DNA of 64,000 nucleotides from Haemonchus contortus (Eukaryota; Nematoda; Chromadorea; Rhabditida; Trichostrongylidae): positions 38,405,005 to 38,469,004 of the forward strand of contig LS997567.1 in NCBI GenBank assembly GCA_000469685.2. Direction: 5' to 3'. Shown piece by piece: positions 42,901 to 48,356 of the stretch. Numbering within the stretch: the first letter of the stretch is position 1; the number at the start of each line of letters is the position of its first letter. The position numbers were made by a program, and so were the translations under genes. The notes below the pieces were generated by a model. That model had not been told where the DNA came from. It ran no database searches and saw only the letters and a list, made by a program, of their open reading frames with translations.

Positions 42901-44325
42901 TTTTACATGGGAAGTGATCGAAAGACCAGGGCATATCGGAGCCCCTGGTCGGTCCGATTCATTGAAAGTCACTTATAAAAAAGGTTGCATACGGTTCACA
43001 AGATCCGAACGAGGTGCGCGCACCGAGACAACTAACCAATGACGGCGCGCTGCGTGCAGATCGGCACTCCTGCAGTCCCGTGGCACTGTGAGGAACGATA
43101 AGCAACATTTTGCAAATTCTCGCTACTGCAAGCTGATTACTAACTGTAATCAAATGCTTAAGGCGATTTTCTCATATTCCACACACACGAATTTCCTATC
43201 AATGACCTCTTCAAAAACTTTTTTTTCGTTTCCTAAAAAAGAGTGTGAAGACTTCGATCCCAATAACTTTAGAGGTTTATCAAGCCTTGGCTGAAATAAA
43301 AGATGAAGTCGTTTAGCGTTGACCGATTCCATTTTGGAATGCGCCCCGCGATCGGCGTCCACTCAGAATCGTGAAAGGGAATTTAAATGCGTATGTAGCC
43401 TATACAATCGCTCGTGGTAGCCAGCCGATGTACTATTCATTGCTTTTTGTTCTCCCGGACGCGTTTGGTACTTCTTAAGCGTTGCTGGAGGGATGCATTG
43501 CTTGGTTAGCCGGAGCGGATATCGATCCAGGATTCGAACCGCCCACCATGGATGTGTGATAGTACGTCATTTCCCTGTACACCACCTCCGATTGATGAAG
43601 AAGTCAATCAAGTGCAGTGAACTGACGGCGTACACAAATCTTTGAAACAAGATGGAACATTAGAATCGATTCACCAGTGAAAGCGCACCGAAAAAAGGAG
43701 AGCGCTTAGCGTAGGTGAAATTGGATTGCGTCAGGCGACCTCATTCCGGAATCTTGGTAGAATCAAAAAGAGTACTTTACCTGTACCACGACTTGCTGCG
43801 GCTTTCATCCTGTGTCAATATGCTTCTTAGTTCTGGTTAGAAGCAAATGGGGTGATAGGAGACTCGTTCGACCCTGGACAGACGAGGGACTTGATCCCTG
43901 GACTATGAAGTAATAGGAGCACTTGTCAGTATTCCATCTACGTTTTCCAGATAGAAAAAGGGCGGTCAACAGATTTAAGGTCTTCGTAACAATTATAGCC
44001 ACGAATATGTTTTAAACATATGGCCTCTGCCAGAATATGGATTTTCCTTCGACACCACGGCTCATAAAAGTGATGGAGATCGAACAGATTTATAAAAGCT
44101 CATAGTAAACCACAAGTTAAAACGAATAATATTAGCAGAACTCGGGGTGGACTTACCAAGTCGACAAATCGTAGTCCTGTCATCAATGTCAAACTCTTCA
44201 AAATTAGTCGGACAAGTGCATCGGCCATTCCGACAAACGGAATTCATTCCATAACACTCCTCGTCGAACAGGCATTTATTTCCAATAAGTTTCTCTGGAA
44301 CATTGCTACGTTCTATTTTCCGTTG
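24904..44325 (-). CDS. EB-module cysteine-rich (secreted-type) protein
   Basis: Minus-strand exons, 5' to 3': about 44325-44157, 42796-42683, 28116-27943, 26735-26552, 26484-26400, 26286-26172, 26086-26021, 25963-25778 and the last exon 25014-24904 (stop at 24906-24904). Each of the first eight carries regularly spaced cysteines of the nematode EB module and related lustrin-like repeats (for example CRNGRCTCP, CQRDCKPP with CRDGRCEC, CVAGTCQCAPG, CTLGTCQCKLGY, CRFGTCQCLCGY). These are extracellular disulfide-rich domains of poorly known function. Phases agree at every junction except 26400/26286, where the exons are out of register by one. The 5' end (signal peptide, start) was not found upstream of 44.3 kb. 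The 14.6-kb intron 28117-42682 contains a complete retroelement; without it the intron would be about 360 bp. Confidence 0.8.
25552..25564. repeat. Mononucleotide G tract
   Basis: Thirteen consecutive G residues in an intron of the EB-module gene. It can form G-quadruplexes and is prone to deletion. Confidence 0.9.
26887..26903. repeat. Mononucleotide G tract
   Basis: About 17 consecutive G residues within an intron of the EB-module gene; see the finding on poly-G tracts. Confidence 0.9.
28229..28232 (+). repeat. Target-site duplication, left (TGGT)
   Basis: TGGT immediately precedes the 5' LTR and is repeated at 42438-42441. The solo LTR independently shows a 4-bp duplication (GTGT) with the same LTR termini, which fixes the LTR ends as TGTAAG...CTTACT. 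Confidence 0.9.
28233..28651 (+). mobile_element. 5' LTR
   Basis: 419 bp, TGTAAG...CTTACT, with near-complementary ends. It contains a TATATAT stretch around 28446 and AATAAA at 28586-28591, which may be core promoter and polyadenylation signal respectively. It carries a 67-codon chance open frame found in every LTR copy. It appears identical to 42019-42437. Confidence 0.95.
28651..28663 (+). promoter_or_regulatory. Primer binding site
   Basis: TGGTAGCAGCGAG starts at the last base of the 5' LTR. TGG is complementary to a tRNA 3' CCA end, as expected for priming minus-strand DNA. I could not name the tRNA by eye. Confidence 0.75.
28664..30291 (+). other. Long 5' leader of the retroelement
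   Basis: About 1.6 kb between primer site and Gag ATG, with no convincing coding sequence. It contains A-rich runs near 29280-29303 and a strong splice donor (GGGTGAGTCA, GT at 30143). It may hold packaging, promoter or splice signals, or older repeats caught in the element. Confidence 0.6.
30292..31326 (+). CDS. gag: Gag (Ty3-type capsid), 344 aa
   Basis: ATG at 30292 was chosen because no earlier in-frame ATG exists; the open frame extends upstream only from a TTG. Residues about 1-110 are low-complexity and charged. Residues about 110-300 match the retrotransposon Gag capsid pattern (PFTGSGEDPMQFSLWL; YFLTGYLDG; a QALASCQQQ / F..RL...V helix; FVSRLRPDLRYYV), which forms the particle shell. 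The frame stops at 31324-31326, just before a CCHC knuckle that lies in the -1 frame. Therefore this Gag lacks its nucleocapsid domain unless ribosomes shift. The Pol frame overlaps the last 277 nt of gag. Confidence 0.93.
   Translation: MGPPPTRARASSIDSRADALTPSSGSDAPPSHSLADALSYLDDRASVRGRDVKVLRDATVVAISEAKEEAKADTTRLTHSINENNITLLRDLNQSFATVGQRIDNLPMVATVSPDGPLPRIVPFTGSGEDPMQFSLWLRRLEDVMRMRSTTWTTQQKAYFLTGYLDGVAREKLEELTDEERDDYGVVVEHLKRTFEGPQHRYMARQALASCQQQVAESASTFANRLLLLVRAATAGQDPASQKDRVLEEFVSRLRPDLRYYVKLDNPSTFEQAVARAQMVEQLLREATADRLMRPSLGPQTVEVKATAFPGRKVRGTQRKQPFHQGSTQPFQQTRRNPVRSRSP
31050..31661 (+). CDS. Pol-frame extension: CCHC zinc knuckle and coiled coil
   Basis: The Pol frame is open from 31050 (after a TAG at 31047-31049) through 37385. 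It overlaps gag to 31326 in the -1 register. Just past the gag stop it encodes a zinc knuckle at 31329-31370 (C-FN-C-GGVG-H-LSRQ-C, CX2CX4HX4C), then Arg/Ser-rich sequence and a heptad-like helix (about 31483-31623). The knuckle would bind genomic RNA. Expression requires a -1 frameshift within 31050-31326 or an alternative start; I saw no canonical XXXYYYZ heptamer in the correct register. Confidence 0.8.
31662..33360 (+). other. Envelope-like ectodomain and membrane anchor (within pol ORF)
   Basis: Starts with Met then a hydrophobic core ending CASFSEA, an expected signal-peptidase pattern. It has about 20 cysteines and N-glycosylation sequons (NCS, NHS, NGT, NAS, NLS). A long hydrophobic region at about residues 513-565 contains Trp- and Cys-rich stretches and is followed by an Arg-containing segment. 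These are features of a type I membrane glycoprotein. I could not assign it to the baculovirus F-like, phlebovirus Gc-like or gB-like families. It is adjacent to protease with no stop, so release would need proteolysis. Confidence 0.7.
31662..37385 (+). CDS. pol: Envelope-like + Pol polyprotein, 1,907 aa from internal ATG
   Basis: Residues 1-21 from this ATG form a typical signal peptide. Residues about 22-510 are Cys-rich with several N-X-S/T sites and look like a glycoprotein ectodomain, followed by hydrophobic segments at about 513-565. Then come aspartic protease (VDTGAS, Asp653), reverse transcriptase (YLDDIVVF, Asp1101-1102; also VCLDFRPLN and LPFGLKNA), RNase H (HTDGS near 1245, later SDHRPL and ADALSR), integrase zinc finger (HX8H then CDAC, about 1498-1540) and DDE core (VYVDLTG, LISDNA, GNGACERIF), and a GPY/F-like tail (YPWLGQFRVIKV). 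No chromodomain. The envelope-like part lies ahead of protease in one frame, unlike the canonical gag-pol-env order. Its fusion-protein class is not identifiable by eye. Confidence 0.93.
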   Translation: MPQVNLLLPLSILLCASFSEALTTPAWLCPHSPTDALARIPTHYNCSQVIPPSDGPPRPFSLHIYRPNTQRYDTLAFLCKIVIQSVSYSVNFFGARYENHSETHALVTLEACKLMVQHHRCEFGDMKQSGDFWSSSNTITIDWPSAPFGCCKEHTISVSNCVLVQTVIHMRHGAPSPDSPVGNLDKCSYETGNCILRDGSILLWTPNKLESCRFTPVMRMKGRQLGEIWISDSKEFALSWRDSSEQLQDCGVSLIVTDQGYAIAPITRTARFVPLAAVGLVTSNQLSAQLLAVEGTVTSAVSSLFHHALSSLCDRTNLLAFALHTSLAANPTLTLRKLLGRSDIAASSLSDDLVQVHRCIAIPPRNFELIPFNGTCFTKPLVRINPPSGSAVISFVDPTTMVISQQASATECSAVGHFYFAHESTYLKFDPLTGETHALPRGSIRDVGIPSSINASALALPLTIFHNLILTNLSELVQDNQWQEMWSVVSSDHFAQVRVASDHVLPSKSSSQAWPSFSLWAAVFGSWSTFEVWVALCCAITTIQVAKGILVLYFTLYYPGLLLRFQAQPAAPRQRAASNPTRSSLPAFTDISEEPFSPSALELARVQIDASSSWPPRAVMAPINVLYLTDPDRFFVAQIPIRVNNIRVLALVDTGASITITSVDTAPLFGAFNLTKSDVTSAVGMAGVPVQLLGCAPLLFEIGSLSFRHPVFFTKSACIPDVADAYNIILGNDLLCRLPPWSIDYGNRTLRFADQHVKILFSTPSEAPPSSDQPVPIRVAETTVLPPSAESFVPCQVDGTGLEHLMLVSQSGKLSEKSLMVTPAVVNVGRPLLLVANPTPQPVTLYKGQHISSAVPLQSSGSSQSISSSLDSPLLVGNVSPRVDGPESKKRSGDCEIDLSQAEVSDDERRELAQLFYEFRDRISTDSYDLGSYEASEIVIKTTTQTPPVNFRPPRIPVKFQKELDDHINKLLRAGRIVESDTPWVHNTVLVKKRDGSLRVCLDFRPLNNVTIPDHYPLPRIEDILAKIAGHKFYTTLDLASGYMQLLLSPDSQEKCGWATHRGIYQFVYLPFGLKNAGAYFSRAMSRILAGLEANCLAYLDDIVVFDRDFPSHLQSLRKVFYRFRLYNIKVSGKKLTEIARSRINFLGHEISGSYYTPAERNVRAIREFPSPSSTKAVKGFVGMANFFRKFIPNFASVASPLYALLKDRAKFIWGPEQEGAFQQLKSLLTSKPCLAFPQDKEFFMHTDGSQIAVGAALFQHSSDTDHQLVAVGYFSKALSESQQKWSPTHIELFAIISALRFFRTTIYGNHTTIFSDHRPLTFLLKHNKTHDNLTRWVVELQGYDISIEYLKGSSNVVADALSRAVAPTVRLQDDTPEADDIVEFPVSINAIRASAYSIRPVVRCLGPLQAIRPYNVLQEQKADLLCSAIMSFIESQRFPPNLSEEQRATWLAIAEKCVIRKNGCLYYNDHQNDTTPFRFERLVVPDRLKEPIFLAFHSSPSSGGHFNWRKTLAKIARKYFWPHMAEDIFALVRSCDACQRKRPNPANQELLIPVTSGAIFDKVYVDLTGPLHPSEAGNKYILAMIDHFSKYVIATPLPDCTAITVARAIVSECILKFGVMTQLISDNASYFKGEIMNEIGRFLRIHRYFCTPHHHEGNGACERIFATFHPMLRTYIHENQLDWDEYVNACAFMYNTSVHSSINNTPFFMMFGRDPVFNIDLLIKQNLEHHFSFSDDSRLYLQNLVASLHSAWRSSAQFNSRQRERFKRQHDHSHLAPLDIKEGDRVYLRDFAPKVGLSQKLCYPWLGQFRVIKVDPPHLTILSISAPQSPPKKVHMNQVKRCHLLSGPVFTSPWVPEVEQLALEAAGASNEPIVGYDHTISESTETPSDQPTHSYNTRYRSRRTSI
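37386..38162 (+). other. Spacer between pol and helicase ORFs
   Basis: 777 bp without a convincing ORF. It is T-rich towards its end and has candidate acceptors TTTCAG (ending 37856) and TTCATAATAG (ending near 38031). Such sites could create a spliced or trans-spliced subgenomic mRNA for the helicase. No internal promoter was recognised. Confidence 0.5.
38163..41930 (+). CDS. Retroelement-borne superfamily-1 (Upf1/MOV10-type) helicase, 1,255 aa
   Basis: First ATG at 38163 (MDSSDEEP...); upstream codons are open only from a TTG. Residues about 1-210 are Ser/Pro/Arg-rich and disordered. About 215-780 is an unassigned folded region. About 785-1255 is a complete SF1 helicase core: Walker A GTGKT (805-809), motif II DEAS (986-989) with following Q, motif III GDVHQL (about 1013), TTFRAHP (motif IV-like), VDSVQGREKEVV (motif V), and VATTRCRHG (motif VI, about 1204-1213). 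The DEAxQ box and GDxxQL are characteristic of the Upf1-like group (UPF1, MOV10, SMG2, ERI-6/7, ZNFX1), which translocate 5'-3' on RNA. Between pol and the 3' LTR, retroviruses keep env or accessory genes; here the slot is a helicase. No zinc-binding CH domain of true UPF1 is evident. Role in the element is unknown. Confidence 0.92.
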   Translation: MDSSDEEPICGPSTVPATKRHHEESTMEDVEMTPAPEAEAPRAALPGGVTGSRSRGSASRSTAGPSRLASSSGSSEPLSRMTASMEQLAVSSPPLPSSIRPPQPESQTPPAKFRRSQSSRRKPVVTFGAPSGAGPTSSRGATSSRGAARGRGLPTPAASSGRPGPSGMSRRGVSSSASAWGQSRPTSAPVFSGPLPQVPTSQLPQDTPQGYTHYLIDKHPWARFVNPRPVHFLRENLPTVTATLDTTVYRHLPDAGYMSTRFNKSLFPQVVFRADRLPTRIPFIEIPHLEDTIDFRARSKQVMNQLLSGTYDEVDVANVSPSPADQLHSVKIPPVYKGIRPVLYQVVATGWGAGVILEAKDFFIMGPDRRDLHCITFDQYSIDVITGGRGFNKALLSIKDFVWVYSVKPTLQALESPSTTLRQASVPRTTALETTSSFFFRVSHFAFAPIINREEPIYGIILSRTTRYNNVIHARAAFEGCLDAVTITPSICQFSLNRTVPFEILGAHSRVNVSSATRFCEPPVSLEARAHLAGLIRCFLPMHPDEGILPLTVFKISPAEHAWFTDRLGRFDNFYRDPVGSKRRLAKICNAACSALAAVNAAGDDKHTHWDVAFVVTPVWHPLRIQITLRDMASEAGWSTGRHAILWVPGSLNLIKMKVVAVEANSPRKEVRVVLQAFPWSHEPLKRLIHRFGRDVPGTRAFDVCVRLGKSTTSANPVYDIVSRMDVFDNVMPRTLADQLITILYANQPLGTSDEPHLKSLPPPSDEERFFRVKGRSVALTPDQRDAVRVGTGKIPLVAIQAAFGTGKTLVGAIIAALLSGDSETIVIVTTSTNAAVAQFTDTLLSLEDFPQMRVVRHISDTAAADNLTPTPVDLSKVLKSLGSEFKDQLSEEDLEKCELFKGYRDIIESYMEHPEAIPNMTDDQKDEYEIAEQYVSRTLKRMVKIMFRVRRPSVICMTTSSLLNSTGRKGIFKSYIRDFRVVIGDEASQIPEPALLSIASRLPHARQVYIGDVHQLAPHVKCPPTANPAVHGARSVMDLLLHAPAVPVAPLITTFRAHPALLALPNRIAYDGQLVSGTPAEARSLLVSRMFFPTPGVPFIFVDVAGKSAQAPSMSHFNENEISACLGVLRKLLGLGIAPQDICVITFYREQYRQMRPHAEQYNVELTTVDSVQGREKEVVLLLTTKTNFNPDADTFINDYRRLNVATTRCRHGQFVFGHAKSLRALPTWNTLLQWAYSLRAVVTQSQVLRYFEP
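42007..42018 (+). promoter_or_regulatory. Polypurine tract
   Basis: AAAGAGGGGAGG directly abuts the TG of the 3' LTR, where plus-strand DNA synthesis would be primed after RNase H cleavage. It fixes the left end of the LTR. Confidence 0.9.
42019..42437 (+). mobile_element. 3' LTR
   Basis: 419 bp, apparently identical to the 5' LTR and followed by the TGGT target duplication. AATAAA lies at 42372-42377, a likely polyadenylation signal for the genomic RNA. Confidence 0.95.
42438..42441 (+). repeat. Target-site duplication, right (TGGT)
   Basis: Matches 28229-28232 exactly and immediately follows CTTACT of the 3' LTR. Confidence 0.9.
43335..43590 (-). mobile_element. tRNA-derived SINE, copy 1
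   Basis: Read on the minus strand it begins CGGAGGTGGTGTA (box A-like), has the box B GGTTCGAATCC, then a shared body (ATCGATATCCGC..., TGGCTACCACGAGC..., TAGGCTACATACGCAT). It lies in an intron or upstream region of the EB-module gene. See the finding on the SINE family. Confidence 0.8.
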
Positions 44326-47149
44326 AAGAAGACTCAGGAAATGGAAAAAAGAATTTTTGGATTATACAGCTCTATTGGGTTTAAAAGATCAAGCGGACCT
44401 TCGAACGGAAGAGCGAGGGAGGGGAGGGTGAAGGGTGCGGGGAGGTGAAGACATAGGTAAATAGGATGCGCCAATGAAAGGAGAGGAGGGATGAAGGAGG
44501 AACATGTATTCTGAAATCGTATGTTAAGGTTGGGAGCCCCCCGGCAGGTAGCTAGGTCTCTTCAAGCAGTCTTGGGTTGCACTTATCACGCTCTCGTTGG
44601 AATTTGATAAAGGTAGGAACGACTTCGCGACGGAACATACTGGGTAAGCTACCATCATATCATCAAAAGCCAGTTGTAATAGGGTACATGGCCCCAATTA
44701 GAGCCCTGGGGCACATTGATGGATAATGTGGCGGTTATTCACGTGAAGAAGGCAAATGAATGACTCAGCATGATCGTAACCTTGCCGGTTCTAGGAGAAC
44801 GTGTTGCCCGCGTTTCGCTCTGGATTCCTTCTACAAAAAACAATCTGTGAGGACTACTACTGTATAGAATTTAGCTAGCTGGGTCTACTGCTGATTGAGA
44901 AACATGGCGTCGAAAACATATTTTATTGGACCAGTCAAAATAAGATTAATATGGTACTGAAGTCGTTAAAGTTCAGTGATGAATGAAAGCCTGAAGGTGT
45001 TGGATTCCTCGACTTAGTCATGGAATACTGGAACAAATATGATCGACAGAATCTTAAGTTATTAAATGGAACCGATTCTGGTAACAATTTCTGATCTTTA
45101 CAGGTATTGAAGGGCTCAACTTAAGCTCAGTGGGTTCACTACTTCTCGGATAGGTTAGCAAATTTCTTCTACGAAATGAAAATCGGCCATAGAAACTGAG
45201 AGCAAAGTTATTGGCAAATTATACTTTTGAGAAAGTAATTGACAATCAGGAAGTACAGTGAATATCGGGAATGGCTGCTCCTGTTGCCTTTTTAGGCCTT
45301 CAACCTGCAGGAGTAGGGATTTCAGCTGAGAGCTGGTACCTACAGGTAGCTTTCGACCAAGGAGGAACTAAATCAATCACCCGCTTGAGCGTGCCGACAA
45401 CTCAAGTAGAGGAAATCATCCATGACGTACGTTACCCTTTCATAGGAGGAAGTGAGCAACGAGAACTCACGGGTGCATGGCACATCGAATGCGTGGGCGA
45501 TTCCGATCGATATGAAGATCGATAGCCATGACGACATGTTCGCTACCGCCGCCGGTTAAGTGGGACGCGAGCGATGATGGTGGTTGGTGGTCGTGGATGA
45601 GATCTCCTCCCAGATACGGGGGTCTCGATGCGAATCCCCACCCTAAATCGGTCACCAAACCCTAATCATTACATAGTATCGCCTTCAGCACTACAATATT
45701 AGTTTCACTGGTTATTATTCCACAGTAAGAACTACTATCAACAATTATTCACGAGATCGCAACTTTTTATCGTTATCATTGTAACTTTACGAAACCGCCA
45801 CTGAGAAGTGAAAGGACTCGACCTTCTTCTAATGGGATTGCGCGCTACAAATGATCACTAAAAATATTTTCTCAACTTTATTGCGAGAGGGCTCGCCAGT
45901 CTTGGCTGGAATTCAGTTTTCTGGCTGAAGACGACGTTAATCGAGAGTTGAGCTTATTTGTAGGCTTCATTTCAGGATACAAGTTCAACGGTCTCCCGAG
46001 AAATCCGCTCGGCCAGCTGTGTAGATGGGAGCCCCGTTTGTAATTTTAACTTTTTCAGTCTTTGCTCTAGAACATGATTCCTGTTACACTCCCAGAAGGA
46101 ATCGAACAAAAAGTATCAAGTCGGTACTAGGAGGCTTACTTTAGCGATCAGAGATCGGCAATTCAAAAAAGTGGTATCACTACTTACTGCGTTCCTTCTT
46201 CACAGCCTCTCTCACCTTCAGCATGAAAGTTCTCAGCTTACAAACTAGTTATAGCTTTGCTGATTCTTTACAGCTCCGTTTAAACAACTCAGAATCGTGT
46301 TTTTGGGCAGGTCAGGATGGTTAGCAACAATCAGAAGACATTTTAAGATCATTTCCAAAGGAAGGGTGTCACTATAGATGGTAGCATCATAAACATTGCT
46401 TCATCTATTCGTGAGGTTTCGAATTACGAAGAGACTTCGAACCTACACCTTTGACATCTTTCTTAACTGGGAGCGATGTGTAGCAAGCTGTAAGAACAGT
46501 CAAGTGATCGTTTCGAGATGGGGAAAACTCGTAAATTGACATCTACATGACATGTATTTGACACGTGTTGAAGGGAATTCGATGAATCGGACGCCATACG
46601 CCTTACAATTCGTACAAATCAGGGTAGCTGACCGTAGAGAAGGATAAATATTCCTTGATACGGATTCTCCAACCTGATTCTCATCACGGGCACCTGAGGA
46701 ATCTTTTACCTCAGAAAACCCTCAAAAGAAAAAGTTCGAGTGAAGCCTTCACAATTTTTCACTTCCGGAAGCAAACTGTTGTAAGAGAACTTATTTCAGA
46801 AGGGTTCAGGCAGCACATAGCCAAATACCGATGTTCCTTGATTATAATTCAAAATAGGTCATTTTTGTATTTAAATTATAAATGATGATTTCTGGCTTCT
46901 ATGCACTCCACCATTTCACTGCTAGGTCTTTCTCGAAAATAAAATTGATCGTTCATCACTTGCTCACCGCAAATGACGTCAAAGCCGTAAAAACTTCAGT
47001 TCATTCCGAAGCTTGTGTGAGAAATGAGAGGCTTGAGGGACCATATGAAACCCCTTTCTTCATCAGCCAAATGCATCATAAAAGATAGGAAGGTATTGAT
47101 GAAGTATTTGGTCGTTGACCAATCCCGTCTTAAGGATGCGGGTGTTGTG

Positions 47150-47410
47150 AAGTACTATCGAAATCGTCGCATCGCGGAGAGAGGGACGCCGCGCGCGATG
47201 GAATGTAGCAGGCAGAATGCAGCAGCAGGTAAGAAATACAGGAACAAAAAAACTATCAGTAGAATCATGCCTAAAATAACGATCGCAGATCGTTTGAATT
47301 ATATGAAGAACGCTAGAGCTGCTATATCGGCGAAGCAAATGGTCCGCGATGGCCGCGTGCGGCAAATCGATTACGCAAAACCGATCCTACTGCCCGTCGC
47401 CCAAGAAAAG
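47150..47410 (+). repeat. Interspersed repeat family B, copy 2
   Basis: Contains GTAAGAAATACAGGAACAAA, AGAATCATGCC, TGGTCCGCGATGGCCGCGTG CGGC-type blocks shared, in the same orientation, with 58190-58480 and, inverted, with 21880-22110 and 49270-49540. A 143-codon frame spans it but has no conserved counterpart in the other copies. Confidence 0.7.
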
Positions 47411-47414
47411 CGTC

Positions 47415-47660
47415 CCCGCATTCGACTCCCATTCAGAATCGTGGTGGCGTATTGAATGCGTATGTGGCCTATCTAATGACTTGCGGTGGCCAGCCGATGT
47501 ACAGTCAGCGTTTTCATCCTCTCAGTCGAGTCTGGTCCCAATCAACCGATCCCTAAGAGCTGGAAGGCTTGATTGGCCCAGGCGGATAGCGATCCGGGAC
47601 TCGAACCCGTGAGCATGCGTGCCTGATAGTGCCCCACCTATCATTACACCACCTCCGCCC
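47415..47660 (-). mobile_element. tRNA-derived SINE, copy 2
   Basis: On the minus strand GGAGGTGGTGTAATGATAGG (box A region), box B GGTTCGAGTCC, then ATCGCTATCCGCCT and the body ending in CGATTCTGAATGGGAGTCG. It directly abuts a family B repeat. Confidence 0.8.
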
Positions 47661-48356
47661 CAATGCACCATGGCACTCCATAGTGGCTAATTGCTATCAA
47701 GAGCACAGAAAACCCTATAGAAGCTTCAGACAGTTACTTATACATGTAATAGATTGTTCATAAAAAGTAAACTGGCTCCCTCTTCTTAATCTACCACTAT
47801 AAAGTATATACCAGTTCCCTGTGCAAGATCACGCTTATTCCTTGGATTTGCTAGAGTCATCTGTCGTCTTCTTTGTTACAGTTGTAATAAACTACTCCCA
47901 TTACTTTGTAATATGAACCAGTATTACAGCAGTTACCCCACAATGTGCTGAGGGACCTACCAGGAATCAATCAATGTCTGAGAACGCGCACCAGATGTGA
48001 ATAAAGGGGAATCTGTAGACTGGTGTCTTACTACTTGTTGTCCTATGAGTAGAGAAATTTTTTTGGTAACATCTTTGGTTCATTTATTACACTCCAAATA
48101 ATTAATCAATACACAAAACAAAAAACAACACCAGTGAAAGTAGAGAGGCCAACAGCAGAATAAAATTAGGCGAAAAAAACGAGAGACAATAAGATATGAC
48201 CTGTTTGCGGGAAAATATTATTGATCAGATTCAAGCAAGGCACTTTGACCAGTACCATGTGCAGTAGTGTCACAAGTTGGGCTCAAGCTTATGGTCACGG
48301 CTGCAACTAATCTCAGTTGGGCTCCATGTTCGATGACGGGATCGTTTGACAGAAGT

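Larger units (their letters stand above)
44330..48350. other. Region between EB-module and calu-1 genes
   Basis: No exon chain recognised. It should contain the missing 5' exons and promoter of the EB-module gene, but I could not find a signal-peptide exon. It contains a family B repeat (47150-47410) and a SINE (47415-47660). Confidence 0.45.

Noticed and set aside
47024..47455. 143-codon plus-strand frame
   Set aside because: It runs through a family B repeat and into a SINE; other copies of the repeat do not preserve the frame.
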